This document shows, in pieces, positions 21,031 to 32,719 of a DNA stretch of 64,000 nt; position 1 is the stretch's first letter; every line of letters begins with the position of its first letter. The stretch covers positions 37,634,001 to 37,698,000 of the forward strand of contig JBITNC010000001.1 in the NCBI GenBank assembly GCA_050084985.1. The letters are read 5' to 3'. The notes below the pieces were generated by a model, which was not told the origin of the DNA, did no database searches, and saw only the letters and a list, made by a program, of their open reading frames with translations. The position numbers and the translations under genes are program-made. The stretch comes from Nageia nagi. Its lineage: Eukaryota > Pinophyta.

Positions 21031-22138
21031 AAGATAATACAACATCCTAAATTATAGAAATGGAATAGAATTGAATCTCAAATGGGTAGAAGAACTATTG
21101 AAACTAAAATGAATAGTAAAAACACCTATACAGGATCATTTTCTTGGTGATGAATAGTAAGGAAGTCTACACAGTCACCATTACTTGCTCCATAAATTTA
21201 AATATTCTATGAAAATTTTTATGAAAAATTTTGTTATTCATTTTTTAGTGAGTTTCTTCATTTTGTTTGAATATGGTAATCCATGGAAAATTCTATCACT
21301 AAATTTTATACTTAAAGAGATAACATTAAGATGAAGGAGTTCACTTTTGAGTCATTTAGTTTCATACAAATAAAACTACAAATCCATGCTTGGTGAAACA
21401 CCTATAGAGGATCATGTATTTATTGATGATGAAGAGTAAACTATAAACACTCAACATTATTTGCTCCAATTTTTGCTCAAGGTTTATTTTAAGAGCCCCA
21501 CCACAAAACTTACTTAGAAAATATTTGGTGAATTTGGATAAAAAACATTTTGAAAATATCAATGATTTTTAGAAATTTTTGGAAAATATAGGCTATTTTT
21601 AAATTTTTTCTAAAAACATTGGCGATTTGACTTAGATAATAAAAAAAATAAATTTTTTTGGGAATTGGATCTTTTTAAAACACCCAAAAATAGCCATTTC
21701 CAATGTTGAGGATCTTTAAATTTTGCTTATTAATGAATATTCATGGCTAAAATGAACCCTATAAATTTTTCTCTACTATTTTGTTTATGAAGATCACCAA
21801 ATTGAAAAACACTAAGCATTATTTGCTCCAAAGTTTTGCAAATGAAGATGTCCAAAAAAGAACCAACCAATTACCTCAACATCCCCCATATTCATGATAT
21901 CCTACATACTCAAAGTAACATGTCCCTTTTTGAACTCACATTTTATATGAGCCAATGTTTGACCTTTTCTTCTTTCTTCATTGTCATATTATTAAAGCTC
22001 TTGGATCATTTTTTGCTTTGTTGTTTTTGGTAAATATTTATTATCAATGATAGAATTCTCATAACAATGAGTTCCTACCATTCTATAAGTTTTACTCCAA
22101 CACTATCTCTTAAGTACATTATTTATATTTTTCTTTTC
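21031..22138. other. AT-rich DNA with a loose 276-bp direct repeat
   Basis: The phrase aaacacctata(c/g)aggatcat starts near 21120 and again near 21397. Both are followed by gatga(a)gagtaaN and then attatttgctcca; a third attatttgctccaaa lies near 21820. No coding sequence recognised. It may be intron of the interrupted gene. Confidence 0.4.
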
Positions 22139-22440
22139 TTACTGATATTTTTCTAGTTTATATATTGATGGCTTACGAATGCCATCGAATGGTATCTTAC
22201 CTTTTGATAAAGGAGGGATTATTGTAGCACCCTCATGTTCTTGGTCCCTATGCTCATTTAACCTCTTACAATAACTATTTATTATTCCTTTTAAATATGC
22301 ACATACACTAAAGAAATAAATGTATTGTATCATATTAGCCTTCCTGATAGCTAACCATTCTCCTTCCACACTCGCTACATAAACCTCCCTACTATTAGGT
22401 ATCCTATGTAAGCTACTATATTCCTCATTGGTAAGTTATA
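22139..22440 (-). pseudogene. exon-like fragment, family unknown
   Basis: The minus strand has an open protein-like stretch: TNEEYSSLHRIPNSREVYV, then VEGEWLAIRKANMIQYIYFF and GATIIPPLSKGKIPFDGIRK, 76 codons after the first Met. It lies on the same strand as the interrupted gene and may be one of its 5' exons. I know no family for it. Confidence 0.3.
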
Positions 22441-23062
22441 TGTGGTGTTCATTAATTTCTTATAATGAACATTGCAAGAGTCATCATTCTTCTTAAATAA
22501 TCATAACAAAATAACAACATATACATGTTGTACCTATATAAAAAACCTAGAATATGAAATGTGTAGTATCTGGTACATACCATCATAAGTTGTGATTTTT
22601 AATAATAGACTTCAAACATTTAAGATTGATGAGTGCAAAATCACTATAGTACAAAAAATTGATTTGTATAGAGAACCCACATTTTCTATGACTATGATAG
22701 AGATAATAACAACCTATGTAGAACCAATGTATCCTACAGTTGGGTTAGCAACAATGAAAACATATGCAATCATAACAACTTTTGCATGTATAATAATACA
22801 ATAATGTAACACATATATGAATAATAACTTTTATAGTTGAAATGAAAAAATAATATGTATGTATCCAAGTATAGTAACTTTTTAAATATTTATTTGACAT
22901 AACAATGCCAAATATGCAATGCTAATAATATCAATGTATGCAAGAAAATGTAGCAAAGGAAAATAAACAAAATGCAATAAAGGAAAATTAAAAAAAAAAA
23001 AAAATAGCATAGGTTAATATTATTTTAAATAGTTTCATACATAGGTAGGTAGATATTTGATT
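22441..23062. other. AT-rich spacer with a remnant of the 345-bp repeat
   Basis: aatgtagcaaaggaaaataa and following bases (22945-22990) match the opening block of the tandem repeat at 3251-4035. Nothing else recognised. Confidence 0.5.
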
Positions 23063-23370
23063 TTTTGAATGCCAATGAAACCTATATCAGATGCATAAAT
23101 ATGTTTTCTTAGTGCTTGTAGATAACACAATACTACAGAAATAGTGGAATTCATGAAAATAATTCTTTTTGTTGGATCTTGAAAATGCTTCATATTATGT
23201 TCTTTTAAATATTTATGTTGCAGGGGTTATGTGAAAAGAGATATGATACTAATAAAATATAGAGGAATGAAGAAGATACTTGGATGTAGTTGGATTGAAA
23301 TTTATGTAGCAGTTATGCTAAAAGAGTTAATTAGCATTATGAGGAGAGGATAAGTTATATTATTTGCATA
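23063..23370 (+). pseudogene. PPR protein fragment, E/E+ domain
   Basis: PLS-class PPR proteins edit organellar RNA in plants, and the E domain follows the repeats. The frame reads MPMKPISDA, then ICFLSACR, HNTTEIVEF, then after a frame change ENASYYVLLNIYVAGV and, in a third frame, YRGMKKILGCSWIEIYV. These match the usual MPIKPD..W..LLSACR, N..YYVLLSNIY and GCSWIE landmarks in order. Several stops and at least two frameshifts are present. No PPR repeats are visible upstream, so this is only the C-terminal end. Confidence 0.75.
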
Positions 23371-23374
23371 AGAA

Positions 23375-23597
23375 TTGCTAGAATTTGGATCCATGTTGCA
23401 ATACATTTGTATTGTTTTATAAAATGTGACCTTTGAAGTCCAAACTTTGGTTGGTAGGAGTAGAAGAATTTATTATACCCTCTCCTTGGATGCCAATTAA
23501 CTCAATGCCCTCAAACTAAACATTGTTTTTGCTTCTAAGTTAGCTATGAACTGACATCTAACTAACTACTTGAGTGTTGTTCATGACTCTAATACCA
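23375..23597 (-). pseudogene. copia leader with primer-binding site
   Basis: The minus strand shows TTGGTATTAGAGTC, close to the initiator-Met tRNA primer site TTGGTATCAGAGC of plant copia elements (positions 23585-23599), directly after an LTR-like end TCCA. About 200 bp of leader follows and then the PPR fragment, so the rest of the element is absent. Confidence 0.6.
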
Positions 23598-23600
23598 ATT

Positions 23601-24549
23601 TGGATTCCCTTAAAATTTTTGGATATCATTACAATACATCATGTTTGGATTCCCTTACAGTACATCATGATGTTTTGGTGCCCTTATCAAGTTTATTGTA
23701 ACTAGGATTTTGGAAGATTAAAGAAAAAATCCAAATATATTAAATATTATTTATATGATAACTTTTAGTATTTGGAAAAGCATAATAGTTTATGTAGATT
23801 TATTATGCTCCTTGTAATGGCTATGGTGTTTGAGATCTCCTCATAGTGGCTATGGTGGGGGAGAGGTTCTCATAGTGGAGAATACTTTACAATAGGGTTT
23901 CTGATTGGTTTTATTTTATGATAAACACAAGCCCAAAATGTTTTAGTTTTTAACACAAACACCCATTAATAGATGAAGAAACATGCCTATTGTTAATTGT
24001 TTCTAAATTTAAAAATACATACACCCACTATTTTAAATTTTAAATTGAATTTTATTTGATTAATTTTTTTGCATACAAATGCCCATATTTAGATGAGAAA
24101 AATTGCCCACAACTAGTTGTTAGACACATGCCCATGATTGGATAGGTACAAATGCCCATAATTAACCATTGATGGAGTGAAGGAATCAAGAAACAAGTGG
24201 GTGGCACTTTTAGACATACACCCTAAATAACATTTAGGACACACACACCCACTCTATGTCTGATTGAGTGGAAATGGGTGGTAGGTGATGGTGGAAAATC
24301 GAACAAATTTCCACTATAATTTTAGACAAATGCTTATAGTGGGTAAGCAATTTTAGTCAAAGGATAGAGTTTTCCCTTTTTAACCAAGGGAAAAACTTCT
24401 CTTACAAGTAGATGAAGGGTACAACAAGTTGCACATATTTTAATTTCTTAACTACTAAAAGGTATTTATAAATACTTTTAAACATTTGGGTAAATTAATA
24501 TAAGTGAATTAAAATTTAGATACCTACTAATGCATTACAAATTCTAACA
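23601..24549 (-). repeat. copia-type LTR, minus orientation
   Basis: On the minus strand it begins TGTTAGAATTTGTAATGCAT and ends GGGAATCCA just before the primer-binding site, 949 bp. The first about 190 bp match the start of the LTR at 39008-39577 (shared cattacaaattcta, ctcctacaagtggatgaggg variants). It contains the cccataatta minisatellite at 23940-24170, also seen at 9426-9592. Confidence 0.55.
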
Positions 24550-25169
24550 CTTTGTCTTAATACAATACATGGTAAAGAGTAGAGAATATATAGAGAGAGC
24601 TTTAAATTTTGAGAAGTAATAGATCCTATACAAGGATTAAATATTTATAATAAAATAATTACCAACCATAAATGGTTTCAATGTATAAGAAGTATTTTTC
24701 AATGATAAGTTGACATGATGAGCCTCCATGAGCCTGCATAACCAAAGTAAGTAACTTATAATTTCAAGAAGAAACCTACAAGCTATAAGCAACTCATAAA
24801 CAAAATTAGTTATATGCATCATATATACATTCATATGAACATAATATAAATAAATCAAATAATACCATACATATACTAATCAAATGGTGCACTATAAGTC
24901 ATCACAATGATGTGAAGCTAACTTATAGTCACCTGTTATGTAAAAAACACATGTGTTGATCATCATTATAAAAAAATAGGACATATACCTAATCATTCAC
25001 ATACAAGTTCCTCATAAATGGATAATTAAATAGTGTAATAAATGTACAAACAAGTTCATCTCATGTGGATAACTAAATAATGCCAACATGCACATACTAG
25101 TTTATCATACCTGGAAAACCAAATATAAAAGTATACACATAGATCAATACTATACAAACAAAATATCCT
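24550..25169. other. AT-rich DNA, possible 3' part of the copia element
   Basis: It lies just beyond the C-terminal end of the minus-strand copia pol. I could not find a matching LTR or other feature. Confidence 0.35.
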
Positions 25170-25674
25170 CATAGGGGTGAATTTTTCATCATATAATGAA
25201 TTCAACAAGAATTCAAACTCCAATCCCCCTTGAGGGAAACTCCACTAGCCTAGGAGAATCTAGAAGCTTGCAACAATGAGTATTGGAAAGGCAATTGGTG
25301 AATAAATCAATAAAGTTTTTATTTCATGGAAAATATTGAAGCTCCAAGGTACCATCCAAAACTTTCTCCCTAATAAAATGATCTTTGATATTAATATATT
25401 TTATTATCTAATGTAACATATGATTTTTAGCCAAAGAAATGGCTAACTGATTATCTAAATATATAAGAAATGGGCCAACCTACTCTTACCCAATTTTTTT
25501 TAGAATATGCTTGAGGCAAAAAGCTTCCTAGAGCATAATATTCATATTCATATATTCTACCTATGTGGTGGAAAGAGTTACTAAAGGATTCTTCTTGGAA
25601 GAATAAGAGATAGCACTAGACCCAATATTAAGCACATAAGCATAAGTGGATTTTTTTATCATCTTTATCACTCC
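25170..25674 (-). pseudogene. copia RNase H and pol C-terminus
   Basis: The last codons before about 25190 read DLFTNCLSNT and RLVEFPSRGDWSLNSC-like, the place of the usual DIFTKPL...LGL ending. The RNase H body is heavily broken. The element's 3' end should follow below 25190. Confidence 0.5.
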
Positions 25675-26870
25675 CTAATCAAAATCTAAGAACCCTAAGA
25701 GAATAAAAGAATGTAACTTGGTAAAATTAAAGGTACGATCCTTTATGCTTGCAATATACCTTAAAATATATTGAGAAATATTAAGATGCTTAACATAAGG
25801 CTTGTGCATAAACCTTGCCATCAGATTCACTGCATAGGTAATATCTCGATTAGAGATAATCAAATAATGAACATTACTAATAAGATGCTGGTACTCTATA
25901 GCATTTTCCAACTTAGATTTTAAGCTAGTCTTAAGCTTTATTACAAGAAAAATAAGAATAGCCACATGCTTACACTCTTCCATTCCAAACTTTTGTAAAA
26001 TATCTAAGACATATTTGGATTTACTAAGGTAGGTATAATCCTCAAATTGATATACTTGCTTATCAAGGTAGTAGTGCAAGAGGCCAAGATTATTCATCTC
26101 ATATTCTACCTTTAGTTTGGTTATTCACTCATTTATGATCATCATATTATTCATTGTGATTAAAAAATCATCCATATAGAGAAGAATTAAGAATAAGTAT
26201 TTTCCTTCATTGAGCACATACATATTTGAATTTGAGTAGCATTTGAGAACCCAAGAGTCTCAAAATACTCTAAAATCTTCTTGTAATAAGCTCTTGATGC
26301 TTTCTTAAATCCATACAAAGACTTCTTTAGCTTACACATATGGGACTCTTTTCCTTGCATGATAATTTCTTCTAGCTAACTCATGAAGATCTCAACATCT
26401 AAGTCACCACTGAGAAATGCACTCTTCACATCAAGATGAAGTACCTTCCAACCTTGACCTACTGAAAGAGAAATGAAAAACCTAACCATATCCATCTTTT
26501 CTATTGGATCAAAAGTTACCTCCTAATCAACTCCATACTTTTGTGTGAAACTTTTATCTACAAACCTTGCCTTATATTTCTCAATTTCACCCTTTGAATT
26601 GTACTTGATCTTATAAATCCACTTATTCATAATTAAATTATTTTGGTATGAATATGAAAATAAATCCCAAGCTCCATTTTTCATAATCACCTCATATTCC
26701 AAATTCATGGCATCCATCCAACAAACATGTTTAGCTACTTGCTTAAAGGTTGGAGGCTCATTATGATTGTTGATTTTAGCAAAGAGAGACTTATTTAGAG
26801 TCATGCTTCTAGTTATCATCTGAGTTGAAGAATTTTGATCTTTAGGTGACTTATCTAAAAATATATCCAA
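25675..26870 (-). pseudogene. copia reverse transcriptase
   Basis: The start (26870-26523) is open for 115 codons: EPPTFKQVAKHVCWMDAMNL, NKWIYKIKYNSKGEIEKYKA. The middle reads FDPIEKMDMVRFFI, HLDVKSAFLSGDL, YGFKKASRAYY, and the catalytic YMDD at 26167-26178. The end (26097-25675) is open for 140 codons: MNNLGLLHYYLDKQVYQFED, SNRDITYAVNLMARFMHKPY, LRYIASIKDRTFNF. All major copia landmarks are in order. Breaks lie between 26100 and 26520. Confidence 0.9.
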
Positions 26871-26939
26871 TCACTCAAGATTTTTTTAAGATTCTTCAAA
26901 TACTTCACTTGAAGAAGAGCCATTAGGAACCTCATTGAA

Positions 26940-27590
26940 CTTGACATCCCTTGAAATAATAATTTTTTTACTGAAGGAGAGTAGAACCTATACCATCTAT
27001 GTTGAATATCATATACCACTAATATGTATTTTATTTATTTATGATACAACTTCTTCCTTTTCTAAAAACCTATGAAGGAAAATGGTTCACATCTAAAGAT
27101 CCTTAGATGTGAGATATCAAGTTTCTTTCCTTTCCATGCCTCATATGGAGTTTTTCCTTCAACTACTTTTGTGGGATACCTATATATAATTACTCATAGC
27201 TTTAACCCATAAAAATTAGGAAGAATACCTTTCATGCATCTATCCATCTCCATAATTTTCATATTCTTCCTTTATGCAACACCATTCTATTATGGAGTAT
27301 AAGGGATAATAAACTACCTTTTGATCCCATGCTTTGTATAAAAATCATTGAACTCATTGCTTATATATTCATACCCATTATTTGACCTTAGCGTATTAAT
27401 ATTTTTATTGGTTTGATTTTCAACTAAGGCCATGAACTCCTTGAATATATCAAAGGTTTGATCTTTATGCTCTACTAGATATCTAAAAGTCATCCTACTA
27501 AAGTCATAAATAAAATTAAGGATATAAGATGATCCTACAAGTGACTTAGATTAAAATGGACTCATAAAATCTAAGTGTATCAATTAGAGA
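26940..27590 (-). pseudogene. copia integrase core
   Basis: Minus-strand pieces include FKEFMALVENQTNKNINTLR, then SNNGYEYISNEFNDF, KHGIKR and IIPYTP--NGVA-RKN. The family has RSDNGGEY and SIPYTPQQNGVAERKN. Here the second catalytic Asp reads Asn and the catalytic Glu codon reads TAA. Frame changes occur in the first third. Confidence 0.75.
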
Positions 27591-27592
27591 GG

Positions 27593-27898
27593 TTAAGATT
27601 CCCTAGTGGACTTATCCTTTTCAAATTTTTGTCTTTTCATATTCCCTAAGATGCAATTTTTACAAAGGCCAATGAAGGATTTTATTAGAGGCAAACCTTT
27701 CACAAGATCTTGATCCTTCATGAGTTGAATATTTTTATGGTTTAGGTGGCTTAAACATTCATGCAAAAGGTTAACTTTAGAAAAAATATTTGAAACTAGG
27801 CACAACTTAATAGGCACTTGATCAACTATATAAAGAACATTATTAACTGATCCTTTTATCAAGGTGCAAAGCCCTTTCCTTATACTCCAAGAGTTCAA
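27593..27898 (-). pseudogene. copia GAG-pre-integrase module
   Basis: It shows LLHECLSHLNHKNIQLM, then LVKGLPLI and CKNCILGNMKRQKFEKDKS. This is the HHCC zinc module typical of copia integrase N-termini: H...H...CxxC, then ILGKxxRxxF. All four zinc ligands appear present. The stretch is open for 101 codons. Confidence 0.8.
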
Positions 27899-28199
27899 AT
27901 TGAACTAAAACATATGTCTCTTTCTTTAAATTTGAATAACTAACAAGATATTCATACCTAACTTAGGAAAAAAAGCCACATATTAAATCTCCTTCCCATG
28001 ATCAATATGCTCCTAATCCCTTAAACTTGTAGTATTGAGTTATCACCTATTACTACCGAATCCTTCCTATGCTTGTGAGAGTTTTAAAACTTATTCATTT
28101 CAAAGCTCATATGATTAGTGCAACCTAAATATACAATATATTCATTTAAAAAAGTATGAGACTTTGAATAAATACCACAAACATAAGCACTTTTATTAT

Positions 28200-28502
28200 T
28201 CATCTTTTCTTTAAGTTTTTCACATTATCTTTTTCTTTGCCATTTTCTTCCCTCTTTTTCTTGTAATAATAATTCTCTTTGTGACCATAGATGCCATAAA
28301 ATTTATAACTACCATCAAAATTTTCCTTATACATATGAGGTTTGTTTGTCTTACCTTTATGATCATGGTGATTGTTGTTATCCTTATTTGCATGTATCCT
28401 AGGATGAGTATGAGGAGTCTTCTTATGATTTTTGAACTTCTTATTGAAGTAAGTCATCTTAGTTGCACCTCTAAAGAGGTCAAAATACTTACACCTCAAC
28501 AC
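28200..28502 (-). pseudogene. gag: copia gag C-terminus
   Basis: A 100-codon open stretch, rich in K, N and H. SYKFYGIYGHKENYYYKKK has the spacing of the gag zinc knuckle CxxCxxxGHxxxxC, but the cysteines read Tyr (C-to-Y, G>A on this strand). The N-terminal gag is missing upstream. Confidence 0.65.
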
Positions 28503-29300
28503 TCAAAACACCTATGAGCAATTCCAAGAATCTTGATTCATTTACATCTAATTTTCCTATATGAATATTGATACTATTGACAAAGATAGGGATTAGAAAT
28601 TGTCCTTTGTAATTTAATGATGCAAGAAGCTATCTAAACTTGAAAGAAGTGATAATATATTTTAGAAGGATTCAAACCATAAGTCCTTGGGATCTTTTGA
28701 TCATCCAAGTGGGGTGAAACCCCAACTCAAAAAGGTTGTAACTCTTCTTTGTCCACAATCAAGAGGAGAATATAAAATATTAAAATACCTATTATGCAAG
28801 TATTATCTTGAAAAATAAAATATATAAAAAATTTATATAAGTAAAATTGACAAAGTTAAATGACAATATTGACAATATGTGACAAATATTGACCAAGACT
28901 TAGACATGCATAAATATTAACCTAATGTGATCAAAGGTGAAAAATGACAATGGATGTAATACAAATAAATATGGATTTAGTGTTAGCAATACTAATGAAT
29001 CATATGAATGATTAGAAAATCATCTATATGACTAGAACCAAAGTGTTAGAAATGAATTAAAGGTTTAAATGGTGTCAATCAAACAATTCAAAATTGCTAC
29101 AAAATACATTAGATATACATGATAGTAAAAATACCATAAATGTTAGTATAACCCTATCAGTAATATAAAATGCAATTTTATGGTATTTACAATTTCCCCT
29201 TTTTTTCTGGAGCTTCAAACCTATGAGAAGATAAGTACATAAATATGTTAAATGGTAAATAGATAATCGATAATGATAAATGATATGAAAGCATAAAATG
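28503..29300. other. AT-rich intergenic DNA
   Basis: No gene recognised. Short caaatattgaccaag-type echoes near 28850-28900. Confidence 0.35.
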
Positions 29301-29319
29301 ATTCGGATAAGACATGGTT

Positions 29320-29500
29320 TCTTCATATGATAGGTCATATAAGATCATCCTAATCACTCAACCCAAGTTTGGTTTTGGTGCATGATAGGTTGTATAATAC
29401 TGAGTCAAACATCATGATAATCCAACAAAATCTATTTTCAACATATGATAGGCAATATAAGATGGGGTTGGACCTCATGATAATTACCTATGATAAAATA
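29320..29500. repeat. degenerate atgatagg repeat
   Basis: The phrase (c)atatgatagg(t/c)(c/a)atataagat recurs near 29328, 29380 and 29446, each followed at a distance by a catgataat phrase, with spacing of about 55-65 bp. Confidence 0.5.
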
Positions 29501-29670
29501 TGACAAGTGGATAAAGTAGTTTGTAAAATAATAAAAGAAAATTTTAATCTATCTAATCTAATATAATATAAGTGCCAAAAGGGAAATTATCTCTACTTTA
29601 CCTAATCAATAGAAGGGTAACATCAAAGAAAATGATTTTTACTTTGCCCCAAAAGTTGAAGGGTTTCTAA

Positions 29671-29965
29671 CTCTACTTTACCCCAGTAGTAGAAAGGAAA
29701 TATTATAGGCTTATAGACCTACCAAGCATTGCACCATAGCATACAAGCATATGATGCTTGACCAAATGATAAATAATATCTACCTTTACTTAGGAATTGA
29801 AGGGAAATAATCATAGGTTCATAAACATACCAAGAATTGTATCATAGTACAAAGGCATACGATGCTTGTAAAAAAATGTTCATGATATCTACTTTTCCCT
29901 AATAGCTAAAGGGTGAAGGACCATAGGCTTGCAAACTTACCAAGCATTGGACCATAGCTAGCTAA
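29671..29965. repeat. 107-bp tandem repeat, about 2.7 copies
   Basis: Units start (c/a)tctac(c)ttt at 29671, 29777 and 29885. They share cataggcttataaacctacc, aagcattg(c)accatagca and atgatgcttg. Weaker copies of the first part precede it at 29590-29670. Confidence 0.75.
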
Positions 29966-30574
29966 TGAATACTTGCAATGTAGGAAAGGTTAACCATGCA
30001 TATGAGGTTCCCTTGATGAAGTCAATTTTATACTTGTTAAGAATTATGAAATTTTGATCAATTTGAAATAGTGTGTGAAGTTATCCCCCTGAAATGGGGA
30101 GGTGTGATGGATGAGAAGATAGGATTCCTGACCATTTGACTAAATGAGCTAGAAATGATGATCATAATGATAAGTTTACAAATTTACACAAATATAGAGC
30201 AAATCATTTGAATGATTGCAAAGTCATCCAAGAAACTAGGGGTTTGATACATTATCAGAATGACCCTAAGTTGATAGGATGATCTAATCAATAGTTAAAT
30301 GAAAAAATGAGAAGAGAAAAATCAAGGTTTTGAACCCTTATTTATAAAAAAATATGTAATAAATGATTAAAGCTTTGATACCTATTAGATTGTGACTACT
30401 TTGAGATTGGTGGCTAACTATGCTTTGGGGAAGGAGACATTACTTGTGATTATGAGTGAGAGAGAGACCTTATTTTATAAATTTATGGGATTAAGCACTA
30501 TGAGTGACATGGTGAGAGGATACAAGTGATTGGTGACAAGTGGATGCTACAACACTTAGACCTAGTGGTAGTGG
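29966..30574. other. AT-rich DNA before the assembly gap
   Basis: No feature recognised. It should hold the 3' end of the minus-oriented LTR element if that is complete, but I found no second LTR. Confidence 0.35.
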
Positions 30575-30674
30575 NNNNNNNNNNNNNNNNNNNNNNNNNN
30601 NNNNNNNNNNNNNNNNNNNNNNNNNNNNNNNNNNNNNNNNNNNNNNNNNNNNNNNNNNNNNNNNNNNNNNNNNN
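30575..30674. other. assembly gap, 100 N
   Basis: Exactly 100 N, the usual placeholder for a gap of unknown size. It falls just before the readable part of the PMD gene. Confidence 0.99.
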
Positions 30675-31835
30675 TTGAGTTACTTCAAATATGGGTGTAC
30701 AAGCATATTGCCTACTGTGAGGCCCATGGGATTGATTAAGTAAGAGAATATCTATAAACATTACCCTAGTATGTTAGACCTCTATGGGTGGAGGGTATAG
30801 GTACCCCCACTTACTAGAGGTGAGGATGTGGTAGATTGATGGATTATATGCGATGACCTAGTTTGGGTATGCTATAGGGACTTTGTATTAGATGTAGATG
30901 TGACTAGCTAGCTGGGTTCACCAAAGTGCTTCTCTAGACTTGGGGAAGGTGGTGGATCCTTACCATCCATAATGTATTTATGAAAGTCTAATATCCAATA
31001 TGGGATCCCTCAATTTCTAGCTTGCTATTGGTGATACATGGATGAGAGAGACATGCCTATATGGATGTAGATAATTCCAATGTGGAGGATTCATGGAGGA
31101 TTAAGAATTGGATGATGTGACCAATGTCTCCATGGATCCTAGGGTTATCCCCAGTTATGTGCAGGGTGGGTAGGAGTCCATCCTAGTGACCTCATGATGG
31201 ATGAGGATGATGTATGTAGCTATGAGGAATCATCAAGATGATCCCTACCATTTCAACAATCCCATTTTAAGATATATTATACAAGAGGGAGAGGAACTAG
31301 GAGCATAGGTATTGGTTATTCTAGTTGCAGTTTACCCCTAGTGGCACTAGGTAAAGATATATTTTTTACAATTTAAATTTTCAATTTTTATTCATAAAAG
31401 AATGAATTATGATTATTTTAGGATATGTAATACATGTATTGCTTCATTGGAAGTGGAGGTCACCAAATGTAGGCCATTGAGGCCCAAGTTACCACATTAT
31501 AGGCTACACTAGCTGAGAGGGATGCATAGATTGCTACCTTGAGAATCTATGAAGAGATTGTAGGAGAGCTCACTACACCTCCACCAGATTAGTAGTGGTC
31601 CTTCATTTAGGGTAGATGGATAATGTCGAGGCTATAGATAAGGATCTCACCACCCTCAAGTGAAATATGTGAGGATGAAGATACTTTTGAGATTCATAGA
31701 GTGACTGGAATGGGATCTCTAGGGAAACCTTAAGGAAAATAGCTAGTGGGAGCAACTTAACGTAGATCTAGAATAAGGGATACTTCCAATAGTGGTGGTA
31801 GTGCTCCTCCTCATGAGGCTTATAAACATGGTACC
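30675..31835 (+). pseudogene. PMD/coiled-coil gene of LTR family 2, copy A (antisense to its element)
   Basis: The plant mobile domain (PMD) is found in host proteins and in transposons; its biochemical role is unclear. In order: LQIWVYKHIA (30690 on), then in a shifted frame NIYKHYPSMLDLYGWRV, WIICDDLVWVCYRDFVL, a MWRIHGGLRIG region (about 31055), a coiled coil AIEAQVTTL-ATLAERDA then IATLRIYEEIVGELTTPPPD (31470-31590), and a Ser/Gly tail NSGGSAPPHEAYKHG (about 31785). The same segments occur in the same order in copy B (61135-62900, minus). The N-terminal part lies in or beyond the N gap. Stops are mostly TAG or TAA where Gln fits. It runs opposite to the gag at 32720-34900. Confidence 0.65.
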
Positions 31836-32719
31836 TTCCCATTTTGTACTATATTTTGTTATATATATAGATCCATTTTTTTAATTCAATTCATTTGTTT
31901 GATATATTTTTATTTGCTTAAATGTGAATGTATTTTAAATTTGCAAGTTTTAATTTTGGTGTTATAAGTTGACAACAACATTTTGCTAAAAAGGCACCAT
32001 GCATTAATAAAATTACTTTCAAAAAATCATAAAGACCATCTTAACAAATCAAAAATCACTAAATTCAATTATTTCACAAAACACTAATTTCTTTTAAGAA
32101 AAAATAAATCAATCTATAATGTAGGTACCAAAGGTGAAATAGAGACCATATCACATATTCACCTATTTTTCTTATTATATATCACCAAAACCAATAAGTG
32201 ACCAACCTAATAACTCCTAAGACATTAACCATGAAGGAAATACTATCATTTTACACTTTATCCATGAAAAGTACACCATTGATGGTGTGAAACACACCTC
32301 TTACACTGCTAGTGGCATGATAGTAATGAGAAATACATGGTGTAAAGGAATAATGCAAGTATGAATCTTTATGAAGATGAAAAAGTAATCATCTCATGCA
32401 ATGAAGAAGAAATAATTCATAAGGGCCCAAATAATCACAACCTAGCTATTATACACTATAAGTACAAACATGAAAGTTTAGCTAATAAATTTTGCATACC
32501 TATGGGATTTTTTCAACCTAGATACATTTTGTAGAGGTAGGAATAAAAAAGGTACTTTTGGGTTCACATTTTTCATGCCATTGGCACTGTATATAGTATT
32601 ATGCATGTGTGATAGAACATTAGTCTTTACTAAATTTCAATTTTATTTAGGTTAGATGCCTACATCCATGTTTATAGAGTAAAATAATAATGTAACTCAT
32701 TGTAAGTACTTATCATGCC
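31836..32719 (-). other. conserved spacer between gag and PMD, copy A
   Basis: Read on the minus strand it carries tacctctacaaaatgtatct, aggttgaaaa, aggtatgcaaaat and tatagtgtataatag(c)taggt. The same blocks appear in order at 60390-60490 in copy B. No reverse transcriptase or integrase motif is seen in either. Confidence 0.6.

Larger units (their letters stand above)
25170..28502 (-). mobile_element. decayed Ty1/copia gag-pol remnant, minus strand
   Basis: The copia order (gag, integrase, reverse transcriptase, RNase H) is kept on the minus strand. From high to low coordinates: a gag zinc-knuckle region (28200-28502), the GAG-pre-integrase zinc module (27593-27898), the integrase core (26960-27590), reverse transcriptase (25675-26870), and the RNase H/C-terminal end (to about 25170). 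Both LTRs of this copy are unidentified. Frames change repeatedly and stops are common; it cannot encode protein. Confidence 0.85.

Noticed and set aside
30498-30761. Open frames on both strands across 30498-30761
   Set aside because: They run through the 100-N gap and are artefacts of translating N.
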